Under the pieces are notes generated by a model, which ran no database searches, had not been told where the DNA came from, and worked only from the letters and a program-made list of their open reading frames with translations. The translations under genes and the position numbers were made by a program. Positions 44,832 through 54,714 of a DNA stretch of 64,000 bases are shown here, piece by piece. Location of the stretch: positions 1 to 64,000 of the forward strand of contig JAMPHY010000008.1 in assembly GCA_023663185.1 (NCBI GenBank). The letters are read 5' to 3'. Every line of letters starts with the position of its first letter. Position 1 is the stretch's first letter. The stretch comes from Clostridiales bacterium (GTDB lineage: Bacteria; Bacillota; Clostridia; Lachnospirales; Lachnospiraceae).

Positions 44832-45555
44832 AATTTTGATTGCAGATGATGAACCTGAGATTCGCGATTTATTAAGGCTGTATCTTGAAAAGGACGGATA
44901 CGAAGTAACAGAAGCGTCAGATGGAGCGGAAGCATTGTCAATTCTGCAGAACGCCGCGCATAATACGGACGGCTTAGGAGAAATAGATTTGTTAATTTTG
45001 GATATTATGATGCCGGGTATAGACGGCTACCGTGTGTTGCGCAATATCAGGGAAAATAATAATATCCCCGTAATCTTACTGTCAGCAAAGGGTGGCGACG
45101 CTGATAAGATTCTTGGTCTTGATTTGGGGGCGGACGACTATATAACTAAGCCGTTCCAGCCCTTAGAGGCGGTAGCAAGAGTCAATTCCAATATACGAAG
45201 GTTTTATGCGCTGGGCTCTGGCAGACAGCGCACTAAAGACGAGATTACCGTAAGGGATTTGAAGCTTGATTTGCAATCCTGCCTTCTGCATAAGGGAGAT
45301 AAGATGATAGAGCTTACTTCCGTGGAATTTAAGATAATGCAGCTTTTTATGGAAAATCCGGGCAGGGTATTTACCAAACAGCAGTTGTTTGAGCAGGGCT
45401 GGGAAGAGGACTATCCGGTATCCGATAACAATATTATGGTATGTATATCCAAACTCCGCGCCAAGTTAAGCGATGACGCCCACGAATATATCAAGACTAT
45501 TCGTGGGCTGGGATATCGACTGGATAGCAGCGAAAGGGAAAACGATGGAAAATAA
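44821..45555 (+). CDS. OmpR/PhoB-family response regulator
   Basis: A 244-residue regulator with an acidic pair (IADDEPEI), the phosphoacceptor in LLILDIMMPGIDGYR, LSAKGGD and the KPFQPLE lysine. A winged-helix output domain ending IKTIRGLGYRLD follows. The start at 44821 lies inside the DUF975 gene, and the kinase gene overlaps its end by 11 nt. This tight coupling suggests one operon of DUF975, regulator and kinase. Confidence 0.92.
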   Translation: MGYRILIADDEPEIRDLLRLYLEKDGYEVTEASDGAEALSILQNAAHNTDGLGEIDLLILDIMMPGIDGYRVLRNIRENNNIPVILLSAKGGDADKILGLDLGADDYITKPFQPLEAVARVNSNIRRFYALGSGRQRTKDEITVRDLKLDLQSCLLHKGDKMIELTSVEFKIMQLFMENPGRVFTKQQLFEQGWEEDYPVSDNNIMVCISKLRAKLSDDAHEYIKTIRGLGYRLDSSERENDGK

Positions 45556-46771
45556 AAATATAGGAGTGCAGGGCAAGGATTTGAAATGGTTTCTGATAAA
45601 AAATTTTCTTTTAATTATGGTATTTATTTTTATCAGCGAAGAACTGTTGAATACGATATACAGGCTTGTGATTGCGCCTTTTCTGGAAAATACGCTGCAT
45701 ATAAGCCAACTGTCCGTTACGGCAAAGAGTGGAAGCATGATGCTTCTGGCGCTGCAAATGCTGTTATTTACAGCCGCGTCGTTTCTGCCGGAGGTTATAT
45801 CGAGGCAGGTGCAGACATTAATAAGCAAAAGTATGGGCGGCTTAGTGCGCATTGATATAGCGTCACCTATGTTAGAAGGAGTTACGCACAAAGGCTTAAT
45901 TCAGCTTTATTATGCCGCCGTAATTTTTATCTTCATGGGGCTGCTTGTTATAACATTGATTCCCTATGCTTTATCGGCGTATTGGTATTATAGAACCGTA
46001 TCAAGAAAAGTAAATGAGCTGATTGCTACTGAAAAGAAACAGAAGGAAGATTATGACAGGCAAAGAAATCTGCTGCTGTCCGACATTTCCCATGATATCA
46101 AAACGCCTATTACAACCATATGTGGATATGCGGGGGCGTTGAATGACGGCATGGTGAATGATGAAGATAAAAAGAAAGAGTATCTGCGCTCGATATATGC
46201 TAAATCAATGCGCGTAGATGAACTTATCAACCTATTGCTTGAGTATGTGCAGTTAGACAGCAGCGGTTTTATATTGCATAAGGAGAAAGCTGATTTAGGC
46301 GAGATGTTGCGGGAAAATATAGCACTTCTATATGCAGATTTTGAAGAAAAGGGCATAACCCTTGAGATAGACATACCTGAACAGGAGTTTCCATACGAGA
46401 TGGATAAGGTTCAGATGGGACGCGCTGTTGTAAATATACTTTCCAATGCGGTAAAATATAATGGGGCAGGAACCAAAGTATCCGTGAGCCTAAGAGTGCG
46501 CAAGTTTAAAGTTAATAATAGCGACACAAATGTCATAAATGGTTATATAATCCGCATAGCAGATAACGGAGAACCCATAGACGAAACTTTGGCGGAACAT
46601 ATTTTTGAGCCGTTCTCAAGAGGCGATAAGGCAAGGAACACCAGAGGCGGCAGCGGACTAGGACTCAGCATTTCACATAAAATTGTGCAGATGCATGGAG
46701 GAGAACTGAAATTAGAGCAAGGGAGCATGGACGGATATGTTAAGGTGTTTGTGATATCACTTGGAAAATAA
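45545..46771 (+). CDS. Sensor histidine kinase
   Basis: 408 residues with two TM segments (about 15-35 and 120-155) enclosing a loop of about 85 residues. A short HAMP-like linker leads to HisKA, with the phosphoacceptor His in SDISHDIKTPITTICGY. The ATPase domain has NILSNAVKYN, IADNGEPI and GGSGLGLSISHKIV. AAAGGG precedes ATG 45545. It is the partner of the preceding regulator; the signal is unknown. It ends 6 nt before a convergent AraC gene. Confidence 0.92.
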   Translation: MENKNIGVQGKDLKWFLIKNFLLIMVFIFISEELLNTIYRLVIAPFLENTLHISQLSVTAKSGSMMLLALQMLLFTAASFLPEVISRQVQTLISKSMGGLVRIDIASPMLEGVTHKGLIQLYYAAVIFIFMGLLVITLIPYALSAYWYYRTVSRKVNELIATEKKQKEDYDRQRNLLLSDISHDIKTPITTICGYAGALNDGMVNDEDKKKEYLRSIYAKSMRVDELINLLLEYVQLDSSGFILHKEKADLGEMLRENIALLYADFEEKGITLEIDIPEQEFPYEMDKVQMGRAVVNILSNAVKYNGAGTKVSVSLRVRKFKVNNSDTNVINGYIIRIADNGEPIDETLAEHIFEPFSRGDKARNTRGGSGLGLSISHKIVQMHGGELKLEQGSMDGYVKVFVISLGK

Positions 46772-46777
46772 TTAAAG

Positions 46778-47638
46778 TTATTTTATCTTTCTATATTCTC
46801 GCGGAGTGCAGCCCACGATATCTTTGAACTGCCTGTTGAAGTTTGAGAGATTTCTGAATCCACATGCAAAAGCGATTTCAGATGAAGTATTGTTTGTTTC
46901 AACAAGGGCTTCACAGGCTTTTTTAATCCTTATCTGCGATAGATATTCAATAGCGCCGACTCCGGCAGCTTCTCTGAAACGCCGCATAAAATAGCTTTTG
47001 CTGATATGCGCAATTTCAGAAAGCTGCTCAACGGTTATGTTTTCAGCATAATTTTTATTCATATATTCTATTACAGAACGGATAATTTCATTTTTGTCTG
47101 TGCTGTCTTTGGCAGTTTGCACAATATCTCCATGCTCCCATAATAGCCAGAAAAATCGCAGCAACTCACTTTTCATCAGCATATCCAGTTGCGGTGTATT
47201 GCCTTTAGCGCAGGAGAAAATAGTTTCGACGGATTTTTGCAATTCATTGTAATGAGTATGCTCTTTTGTTATACATGTGTTTATTTTGGATAGACCGTTT
47301 GCAAGCGGCTTAATACATTTCGCGGAACAGCGGTTATTTTCGGATATCCCCAGAATTTCAGCATTAAAGACAATGGTGTCATAAATCTGCTTATTGCTTT
47401 TATGGGGATAAATAGCATGCAGTATGTTTGGCGGCAGGATTATTATATCGCCTTTTGATGAGATAAAACGGTTGTCGCCGCAGATAAACTCGGCGCAGCC
47501 TGATATAATATAATTTATCTCAAATTCACTGTGCCAATGCAGCGGAACATTTGCGAAATAGTCAGGAATAAGACACTCATAGTAACTGAATGGAACAAGC
47601 TTTGAACTGTGTTTCTTTTTTTCTTCGTATGCAGCCAT
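46778..47638 (-). CDS. AraC-family regulator (cupin plus HTH)
   Basis: A 286-residue regulator. The N-terminal cupin region (LHWHSEFEINYIISG, ILPPNILHAIYPH) is a sugar-sensing fold, and the C-terminal double HTH contains AHISKSYFMRRFREAAGV and ACGFRNLSNFNRQFKDIVGCTPREYRK. AGGAGAAGG precedes the ATG. It is divergent from a GH13 gene, and three ATAGTATC half-sites lie in the shared gap, making it the likely regulator of that gene. Confidence 0.9.
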   Translation of the reverse strand: MAAYEEKKKHSSKLVPFSYYECLIPDYFANVPLHWHSEFEINYIISGCAEFICGDNRFISSKGDIIILPPNILHAIYPHKSNKQIYDTIVFNAEILGISENNRCSAKCIKPLANGLSKINTCITKEHTHYNELQKSVETIFSCAKGNTPQLDMLMKSELLRFFWLLWEHGDIVQTAKDSTDKNEIIRSVIEYMNKNYAENITVEQLSEIAHISKSYFMRRFREAAGVGAIEYLSQIRIKKACEALVETNNTSSEIAFACGFRNLSNFNRQFKDIVGCTPREYRKIK

Positions 47639-47665
47639 GTATGCCTTCTCCTATAAAAAGATATT

Positions 47666-47720
47666 ATAGTATCATAAATTGATACTATTTCATTTGTTTT
47701 TTGAAGTTAGTTATAGTATC
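47666..47720. promoter_or_regulatory. ATAGTATC half-site cluster (AraC operator candidate)
   Basis: ATAGTATC (47666-47673) and its inverse GATACTAT (47681-47688) form an 8-bp inverted repeat with a 7-nt spacer. A third direct copy lies at 47713-47720. All are in the gap between the divergent AraC and GH13 genes. Confidence 0.55.
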
Positions 47721-47777
47721 GTATCATATAGAAAAATATTTTTCAACCGATTTGATAATAAAGAAGGGAGCATTATT

Positions 47778-49343
47778 ATGAGTACAAATAATCAACCTGC
47801 GTGGCTTGATAACGCAATTTTTTATGAAATTTATCCGCAGTCATTTTGTGACAGCAACGGTGACGGTATTGGTGATTTTAACGGAATTATCGGCAAACTT
47901 GATTACATAAAGGATTTGGGCTGTAATGCAATATGGCTGAATCCCTGCTTTGAATCCCCTTTTGGTGATGCGGGATATGATGTTTCGGATTATTATTCAG
48001 TGGCGCCAAGATATGGAACTAACGAAGATTTGAAGCAGCTTTTTAATGAAGTCCATAAGCGTGATATGCACATTCTCCTAGACCTTGTTCCGGGACATAC
48101 TTCTATTGAGCATAAGTGGTTTAAGGAATCAATGAAAGCGGAGAAAAACAAGTATACTGACCGATATGTGTGGACGGACAGTATTTGGGAAGAACCGCAG
48201 GGTATGGGGTGTATTCGTGGTATTTCAAACAGGGACGGTTCGTGCGCAGTCAACTTTTTCTCTCATCAGCCCGCGCTGAATTACGGTTTTTATAGATGTG
48301 ATCCGGATAAAAAATGGCAGCAGCCTATGGACAGCGAAGGTGCAAAGGCTACGCTTGAAGAACTAAAAAATATTATGCGTTTTTGGCTTGGCATGGGCTG
48401 CGACGGTTTCCGTGTGGATATGGCGGGTTCACTTGTTAAATATGATGAAGATGGTAAAGGCACGATAAAACTATGGCAGAATGTCCGTGAATTTTTGGAT
48501 AGAGAATTTCCGCAGGCTGCAATGGTTTCTGAATGGGGTGAGCCTGATAAGTCGCTGCAGGGCGGATTCCATATGGATTTTTTGCTGCATTTCGGACCGT
48601 CGCATTATAACGATTTATTCCGCTGTGCCGAGCCTTATTTTTCAGATAAGGGTAAAGGAAATATTTTGGAATTTGTCAAAAAATATGAGGAAAATTATGA
48701 AAAGTCTGAAAGAAAGGGGCTAATCTGCATACCTTCGGGAAATCATGATATGGATAGGCTGTCCCGTAGTATTCATGGCGATAACCTGAAAATTGCCTTT
48801 GTTTTTTTACTCTCAATGCCAGGTGCGCCTTTTATCTATTACGGTGATGAAATAGGCATGAAATATGTCGAGGGGCTTAATTCAGTTGAAGGAGGGTATA
48901 ACAGAACGGGTTCGCGCTCCCCTATGCAATGGGACGATTCCGTTAATGCAGGATTTAGTTCTGCTCCTATAGAAAAGCTTTATATCAAACAGGACGAAAG
49001 CTCCGACAGACCTACAGTAAAGGCGCAGATTGCAGATGAAAATTCTCTTTATAACGAGATTAAAAAGCTTATAAGCGTAAGGCAGTCATATGCGGCATTG
49101 CAGAGCAGGGGTGAGATAGAATTTGTGTATGCGGAAGAAAACGCATATCCTTTCGTCTATCTTAGAAGTTTGGGGAATGAGAAAATTCTCGTAATTATAA
49201 ATCCGGCAGGAAGGGAAGTTTCTTTTGCATGTAAATATCTGCCTAAAGAGAAGTTGTATTCATTTGGTGAGGAAATTAGTATCAGTAATGGTAAAATAAT
49301 TGTGCCGCCTTGTTACGCGGGGTATTATAAGGTAACTGGCTAA
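47778..49343 (+). CDS. GH13 alpha-glucosidase/trehalose-type hydrolase
   Basis: A cytoplasmic glycoside hydrolase family 13 protein of 521 residues, with no signal peptide. The barrel shows FYEIYPQSFCDSNGDGIGD, the catalytic Asp in DGFRVDMAG, the Glu in MVSEWGEPD and the third acid in PSGNHDMDRL. The insert and length fit alpha-glucosidase-like enzymes rather than secreted amylases. AAGGGAG precedes ATG 47778; the longer in-frame start has no site. It is controlled, in all probability, by the divergent AraC protein. Confidence 0.9.
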   Translation: MSTNNQPAWLDNAIFYEIYPQSFCDSNGDGIGDFNGIIGKLDYIKDLGCNAIWLNPCFESPFGDAGYDVSDYYSVAPRYGTNEDLKQLFNEVHKRDMHILLDLVPGHTSIEHKWFKESMKAEKNKYTDRYVWTDSIWEEPQGMGCIRGISNRDGSCAVNFFSHQPALNYGFYRCDPDKKWQQPMDSEGAKATLEELKNIMRFWLGMGCDGFRVDMAGSLVKYDEDGKGTIKLWQNVREFLDREFPQAAMVSEWGEPDKSLQGGFHMDFLLHFGPSHYNDLFRCAEPYFSDKGKGNILEFVKKYEENYEKSERKGLICIPSGNHDMDRLSRSIHGDNLKIAFVFLLSMPGAPFIYYGDEIGMKYVEGLNSVEGGYNRTGSRSPMQWDDSVNAGFSSAPIEKLYIKQDESSDRPTVKAQIADENSLYNEIKKLISVRQSYAALQSRGEIEFVYAEENAYPFVYLRSLGNEKILVIINPAGREVSFACKYLPKEKLYSFGEEISISNGKIIVPPCYAGYYKVTG

Positions 49344-49416
49344 AGTTGCATATCCATTATGCTAAAACCCGCATAACCGGCATATATATAATTGAATATG
49401 GATAAGGAGCAGGCGC

Positions 49417-50196
49417 ATGAGCAGTCGGAAGAAATTTATTTTCTTTTTATCAATGATAATGATTGTGAGCCTGCTTTTGTTTTTGCCGAAAAAGCAATCG
49501 CCTGAAATGCAGATGACAGAAAAGCAATCGCCTGGAATGCAGATGTCGCAGGAAACGTCGCAAACTGTGACCTCACAAAGCATTATAACTAAAGACTATA
49601 TTTTAGTGAAAAAAGTAGTAACCGAGCAGAGTGATAAAGAACTGCAAAAAATCGCAATTACCTTTGACGATGGTCCGCACCCGCACTATACGGAGCAGCT
49701 TTTAGACGGACTTAAAGAGCGCGGCGTCCATGCGACATTTTTTGTAACGGGCGAACACGCCGAACTTCACCCTGATATAATTAAGCGTATGTACGACGAG
49801 GGACACTTAATCGGCAATCATACCTACAGTCATATCCAACTGACGAAAAACAACAGGGAGAAATTCAAGGCGGAATTGGTGCAGACAAGCGAAGTGATAG
49901 AAGAGATAACAGGCGAGGAAGTTATATATGTCCGTCCGCCTTATGGCACATGGGATAAAAAATTTGAAGAGGAGCTTAACATGATTCCGGTGCTTTGGAC
50001 AATAGATCCGTTGGACTGGTGCAGTAACAATGCCGCAAGTGTGGTGAATAAAATAGTAGCTAAAGCAGAAGAAAACGATATTATACTTATGCACGACTAT
50101 TACGATACTTCTGTGACCGCCGCGCTGCAGGCTGTTGACAGACTTTTGCAGGAAGGGTATGAATTTGTCACGGTGGACGAGATTTTGTTTGACTAA
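49417..50196 (+). CDS. Polysaccharide deacetylase (NodB/PdaA-type)
   Basis: 259 residues with an N-terminal TM or signal anchor (FFLSMIMIVSLLLFLP), then a linker with a 10-residue tandem repeat, then a NodB domain. Motifs are ITFDDGPHPHYT (catalytic base and metal Asp), HTYSH (metal His), RPPYGTWD and ILMHDYY. It likely deacetylates cell-wall or other polysaccharides outside the membrane. The start at 49417 has an AAGGAG about 8 nt upstream. Confidence 0.92.
   Translation: MSSRKKFIFFLSMIMIVSLLLFLPKKQSPEMQMTEKQSPGMQMSQETSQTVTSQSIITKDYILVKKVVTEQSDKELQKIAITFDDGPHPHYTEQLLDGLKERGVHATFFVTGEHAELHPDIIKRMYDEGHLIGNHTYSHIQLTKNNREKFKAELVQTSEVIEEITGEEVIYVRPPYGTWDKKFEEELNMIPVLWTIDPLDWCSNNAASVVNKIVAKAEENDIILMHDYYDTSVTAALQAVDRLLQEGYEFVTVDEILFD
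49491..49550 (+). repeat. Tandem 30-bp duplication in the deacetylase linker
   Basis: Units 49491-49520 and 49521-49550 are nearly identical and encode KQSPEMQMTE and KQSPGMQMSQ, extending the linker between anchor and catalytic domain. Confidence 0.85.
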
Positions 50197-50201
50197 AGTA
50201 A

Positions 50202-50231
50202 TTGCACATCATAGAGACGATATGTTATTAT
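50202..50231 (+). promoter_or_regulatory. Possible promoter of the GH28 gene
   Basis: TTGCAC (50202-50207), an 18-nt spacer and TATTAT (50226-50231) lie 82 nt before the ATG at 50314. Confidence 0.4.
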
Positions 50232-50313
50232 TTGATAGTAATATGGCTTTAAATGGGGAGGAACTTAATCGGGAAAGATATGCTGGTTAAAGAGGAAAGG
50301 CAGGGGTAAGCAA

Positions 50314-51834
50314 ATGAAAACAAAAGAATTAGAAGTAACAGGATTGGTGACAAGAGATTCCATCACCGTGTATTTTGAGAAGCCGGAAAATCTTCCGGAA
50401 GGGTATAAGTATGTGCTTTTATTGAATGGAAAACAACAGGCGCAGGCGGACAAAACACACTTTTTGGTAGAAGGACTTGACAGCGATACGAATTATGACG
50501 TTCAGGTCAAGGTTATAAAAGACGATACGGTGCTGGCACAATCGCTGGTGCTTTTCTTAAAAACAAAAACTACGGGAAAAATTTTAGATGTAACAAAAGC
50601 GCCATATATGGCGGCTGGGGACGGCAAGACGATGGATACGCAGGCAATTCAGAAAGCAATCGACGACTGTCTTGCCGGCGATGTGGTTTATCTGCCAAAA
50701 GGCGTTTATAAGACCGGAGCTTTAAGACTGCACAGCGATATGGAACTGTATCTGGACGAAGGCACGCTGCTGCAGGGAACAGACAATCCGGACGATTATC
50801 TGCCGCGTATTTGGAGCCGTTTTGAAGGAATAGAAATGTCATGTTACAGCAGTCTGCTCAATATGGGCGAGTTGAATCATGATGATGGAGCAAACTGTGA
50901 AAATATATTAATCAGGGGAAAGGGCACAATCGCAAGCGGCGGACAAGTCCTTGCCAAAAAGATTATCGATATGGGAACAGAGCTTCTAAAGAATGAATTG
51001 GAAGCCAATGCAGATATAATTAAAGAATGCGAAAAGCCGGAGACGATACCGGGAAGGATAAGACCGAGGCTTATTAATATTAGCAACTGTAAGAATGTGC
51101 GCATTTCGGGACTGAATTTAAAGGACGGTGCAAGCTGGAATGTCCATATGATTTATTCGGAAGGCGTCGTAACTGATAATTGCAGATTTTATTCTGAAAA
51201 AGTCTGGAATGGCGACGGCTGGGATCCAGATTCTTCTAAAGACTGTACTATTTTTGGCTGTGTATTTTATACGGGTGATGATTCCATTGCAATTAAATCA
51301 GGCAAGAACCCAGAGGGAAATGTAATCGGCAAGCCAACCCGTAATATCAAAATTTTTGACTGTAAATGTGAATTTGGACACGGAATTACTATCGGCAGCG
51401 AGATGTCCGGCGGTGTGGAAGATGTAAAAATATGGGACTGCGATATGGGGAGTTCGCTAAGCGGTATCGAGATTAAAGGAACGAAGAAGCGCGGGGGCTA
51501 TGTGCGGAATATACAGGTTAGGGATAGCAAAGCGGCAAGGCTGCTGTTTCATTCCGTAGGGTATAATGATGATGGAATAAGCGCAGGGGTTGCGCCTATA
51601 TTCGAGGACTGCACTTTTGAAAATCTCCAAATCACAGGAAAATGTCTTGACCACGACAATAAGTATTATGAGGTGGACTGCATGGAGTTGATTGGATTTG
51701 ACGAGGCAGGGCATGAGCTTAAGAACATTCTGGTTAAAGACGTCGTACTTGGGTGTGAGGGAGAAGCCAGGCGGCAGACGCTTGCGTTTTGCGCATGTGA
51801 GGGGATTACAATATCTAATTTGAAGTGTTGGTGA
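50314..51834 (+). CDS. GH28 family polygalacturonase-like enzyme
   Basis: A 506-residue right-handed beta-helix enzyme without signal peptide. An FN3-like N-terminal domain (about 1-90) precedes the GH28 core: NGDGWDPDSSKDC and GDDSIAIKSG carry the catalytic Asp cluster, GHGITIGSEMSGG the His, and IEIKGTKKRGGY the Arg/Lys binding segment. It should hydrolyse galacturonosyl or related linkages in imported pectic oligomers. It probably forms one unit with the downstream GH115 gene (56-nt gap). Confidence 0.9.
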   Translation: MKTKELEVTGLVTRDSITVYFEKPENLPEGYKYVLLLNGKQQAQADKTHFLVEGLDSDTNYDVQVKVIKDDTVLAQSLVLFLKTKTTGKILDVTKAPYMAAGDGKTMDTQAIQKAIDDCLAGDVVYLPKGVYKTGALRLHSDMELYLDEGTLLQGTDNPDDYLPRIWSRFEGIEMSCYSSLLNMGELNHDDGANCENILIRGKGTIASGGQVLAKKIIDMGTELLKNELEANADIIKECEKPETIPGRIRPRLINISNCKNVRISGLNLKDGASWNVHMIYSEGVVTDNCRFYSEKVWNGDGWDPDSSKDCTIFGCVFYTGDDSIAIKSGKNPEGNVIGKPTRNIKIFDCKCEFGHGITIGSEMSGGVEDVKIWDCDMGSSLSGIEIKGTKKRGGYVRNIQVRDSKAARLLFHSVGYNDDGISAGVAPIFEDCTFENLQITGKCLDHDNKYYEVDCMELIGFDEAGHELKNILVKDVVLGCEGEARRQTLAFCACEGITISNLKCW

Positions 51835-51890
51835 TGATTTTGATGCCACGAGTTTAGTCAAAATGAACGAAAATCTATGGGAGAAAAGAT

Positions 51891-53963
51891 ATGGCAATTA
51901 TCCTAAACAGAAATACTGAAATAGAAGGAGCGCTCACGCCTGCAGTGCATAGGGCTGCGGCGGCTCTGCGGCGCGATATTAGTAAGGTCTTTAAAGAAAG
52001 CGGTCTCGTGGGCGCTGTAATTCGTCTGGTTAAGACTGGAAAAGAGGTTGAGGCGGAGGCAGAAAGCGAACAGTTTACTCTAAAAGTTGTAGACGACTGT
52101 CTGGAAGTTCGCGCGTGCGATGAGCGAGGATTTATTTACGGTATATATGAAGTCAGCCGCAGCATTCTTGGCGTTATGGATTTCTGGTTTTGGAATGACC
52201 AGAAGTTTGTGCCGGTAGAAAAAGTAGAACTTGCGGAGGACTATTGTTTTCATTCTAAGCCCTGCGCGGTAAAATACAGAGGCTGGTTTATCAATGATGA
52301 AGTGCTGCTTCATGTATGGAAGGTGGAGAGAAAAGAAGATTTGCCGTGGGAAATGGCGTTTGAAACTCTTTTGCGCTTAAAAGGGAATATGGTTATTCCT
52401 GGTACGGACCGAAATTCAGAGAAGTATCGCAAGTTAGCTTCTGCCATGGGGCTTATGATTACCCATCACCATGCGGAGCCGTTAGGAGCGGAAATGTTTG
52501 CCCGCGCTTATCCGGACTTGAACCCGTCATATGCGGAATATCCTGAAAAATTTCAGGTGTTATGGAAAGAGGCGTTAAAAGCTCAGGAAGGTATGGAGGT
52601 CATTTGGAATTTGGGATTTCGCGGACAAGGGGACTGTCCTTTTTGGGAAAATGATAAACAATATGAGACAGACGAAGCAAGAGGAGAGCTGCTTAGCAGT
52701 TTAATTCGTATACAATATGATTTGGTAAAAGAAGCGGACAGGCGTGCAGTCTGCTGTACCAATCTATATGGAGAAATAATGGAGCTGTACCAAAAAGGCT
52801 GTCTGGATTTGCCGGCTGATGTGATAAAAATATGGGCTGACAACGGCTATGGGAAGATGGTTTCCAGACGGCAGGATAATCATAATCCGCGGATATCTGC
52901 TCTGCCGGAGCTTGAAAATAAAGAGCATAATGGCATTTATTATCATGTGTCCTTTTATGATTTGCAGGCGGCAAACCATGTGACGATGCTTCCCAATTCA
53001 CCATATTTTGTGGCGGAAGAACTGGAAGAAGTATTGAAGCGAAATGGCGGCGATTTCTGGATTATCAACTGCTCTAACATCAAGCCCCATGTTTATTTTC
53101 TGGATTTGATTGCGTCGATGTGGCGGGACGGCAGCGTGGATATGGACAGCCGACATGATGTATCTGCGGACAGTCGCCGTGAGGCATATGTGGACGCTCA
53201 CCGCAAGGCATATGTGGAATGCTATTATGGAAAGGAAAACAGCAAGAGTGTGGAAAACTGTCTTGCACAATATCCAAATTATGCGGTGCAGTATGGGGAA
53301 CATGCTGACGAACACGCAGGAGAACAGTTTGTCAATCATGTACCGCGTATGTTTATTTCGCAGATGATGAAGGACATGAGCAGGCGGTGTGACGGTATGT
53401 TGTGGGCGACAGGTGCAAAGAGCCTTAAAGAGCAAGTGGAATGGTATGCGGCGTTATGCGTTAAAGGGGCTGGCGGATATGAAAAGTATCTGAAAGAGTG
53501 TGAACACAGCCGTGGTGAAATGAGAGGAGAAGGAAAAATCCTATTTGAAGATTCCCTGCTATTACAAGTCAGACTTTTGTATCATTGCTATCAGGGAGCG
53601 TTTTTGGTATCAAAAAGTATCTTAGCGGCGTTAGAAGAGGAATACCAGCAAGCCTTTTACTTGGCGGGAAAGGCGCGGAGAGAATACTTGGCGGCGGATA
53701 ACGCCATGCGCAGCCGTGAACATGGAAAATGGCATGATTTTTATGCAAATGAGTGCTTGACGGATATAAAGCAGACGGCATGGGTGTTAGAAGGATTTAT
53801 GAGCTTTGTAAGAAATCTGGGCGACGGTCCGCATTTTTATAAATGGCAGAGGGAATTTTTGTATCCCGAAGAGGACAGACGGGTATTGTTACTCTTAAAT
53901 GTGGATAATCACTTAAAAGATTGGGAATTGTTTGAATTAATGGAAGAAAAATGGGATTCCTGA
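51891..53963 (+). CDS. GH115-like alpha-glucuronidase
   Basis: A 690-residue protein with the GH115 arrangement: an N-terminal domain with EVRACDERGFIYGIYEVS, the YRGWFINDE motif, WADNGYGKM and GIYYHVSFYD, and a helical C-terminal half. Family members remove glucuronic acid or its 4-O-methyl form from xylan. It is shorter than many GH115 proteins and lacks a signal peptide, so it is cytoplasmic. GGAG precedes the ATG. It is followed by a LytTR/GHKL pair after 31 nt. Confidence 0.85.
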   Translation: MAIILNRNTEIEGALTPAVHRAAAALRRDISKVFKESGLVGAVIRLVKTGKEVEAEAESEQFTLKVVDDCLEVRACDERGFIYGIYEVSRSILGVMDFWFWNDQKFVPVEKVELAEDYCFHSKPCAVKYRGWFINDEVLLHVWKVERKEDLPWEMAFETLLRLKGNMVIPGTDRNSEKYRKLASAMGLMITHHHAEPLGAEMFARAYPDLNPSYAEYPEKFQVLWKEALKAQEGMEVIWNLGFRGQGDCPFWENDKQYETDEARGELLSSLIRIQYDLVKEADRRAVCCTNLYGEIMELYQKGCLDLPADVIKIWADNGYGKMVSRRQDNHNPRISALPELENKEHNGIYYHVSFYDLQAANHVTMLPNSPYFVAEELEEVLKRNGGDFWIINCSNIKPHVYFLDLIASMWRDGSVDMDSRHDVSADSRREAYVDAHRKAYVECYYGKENSKSVENCLAQYPNYAVQYGEHADEHAGEQFVNHVPRMFISQMMKDMSRRCDGMLWATGAKSLKEQVEWYAALCVKGAGGYEKYLKECEHSRGEMRGEGKILFEDSLLLQVRLLYHCYQGAFLVSKSILAALEEEYQQAFYLAGKARREYLAADNAMRSREHGKWHDFYANECLTDIKQTAWVLEGFMSFVRNLGDGPHFYKWQREFLYPEEDRRVLLLLNVDNHLKDWELFELMEEKWDS

Positions 53964-53994
53964 ATCTAAAGATATAACTACAAGGGAGATAATC

Positions 53995-54708
53995 ATGAAG
54001 ATTGCAGTTTGTGATGATGATGAAGCGCAGCGTCTGCTGTTGCAAAAGTATGCAAAGGAGTGGGCGCATAATAATAAGCTCACCATAGAAGTAAATCTGT
54101 TTAAAGATGGGGAAAGTTTTTGGTTTGCATGGGAAGATGACAGCGACTATGACTTGCTTATTTTTGATATTGAAATGAGGCAGCTTAGCGGTGTGGAACT
54201 TGCAACTAATATTCGTAAAAAGGACGAGGACATTCCGATTTTATTCGTTACAGGATATGACAGCTATATGGCGCAGGGCTTTGAGGTCGCGGCGCTGCAT
54301 TATCTGTTAAAGCCGCTGCAAAAGGAAAAGCTTTTTACCGTATTGGACAAGTTCTATAGAAATAGAAAGAAAAATGAAAAAGAGGAAAAGCTGTTATTTC
54401 GTGCAGAGCATGGACCGCTTTCTCTGCCAGTATCTAAAATATGGTATCTTGAGGCGAGGGCGCACCAATGTATTTTGTATACAGAAGACGAGTCGTATAT
54501 TTTATATGCCGCAATCGGTGAGATGGTTTCATATCTTTGCAGCAGACCTGAGTTTGTGCGCTGCCACCGTTCCTATATTGTGAATATGCAGCATATTTCT
54601 GCGATTGTGAAACCGGAGCTGATACTTGACGACAAGCGCAGGCTTCCCATGAGCCGAAGCGCAGAAAAAGAGGTCAACCGGACTTTTATCGAATTATATA
54701 AAGGGTGA
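53995..54708 (+). CDS. LytTR-family response regulator
   Basis: 237 residues. The receiver domain shows CDDDE, phosphoacceptor Asp in LLIFDIEMRQLSGVE, FVTGYDSY and KPLQKEK. A LytTR DNA-binding domain follows (FRAEHGPLSLPVSKIWYLEA, FVRCHRSYIVNMQHIS). This is the AgrA/ComE class that controls competence, bacteriocin or quorum genes. GGGAG precedes the ATG. The kinase follows after 6 nt. Confidence 0.92.
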   Translation: MKIAVCDDDEAQRLLLQKYAKEWAHNNKLTIEVNLFKDGESFWFAWEDDSDYDLLIFDIEMRQLSGVELATNIRKKDEDIPILFVTGYDSYMAQGFEVAALHYLLKPLQKEKLFTVLDKFYRNRKKNEKEEKLLFRAEHGPLSLPVSKIWYLEARAHQCILYTEDESYILYAAIGEMVSYLCSRPEFVRCHRSYIVNMQHISAIVKPELILDDKRRLPMSRSAEKEVNRTFIELYKG

Positions 54709-54714
54709 TAAGAA

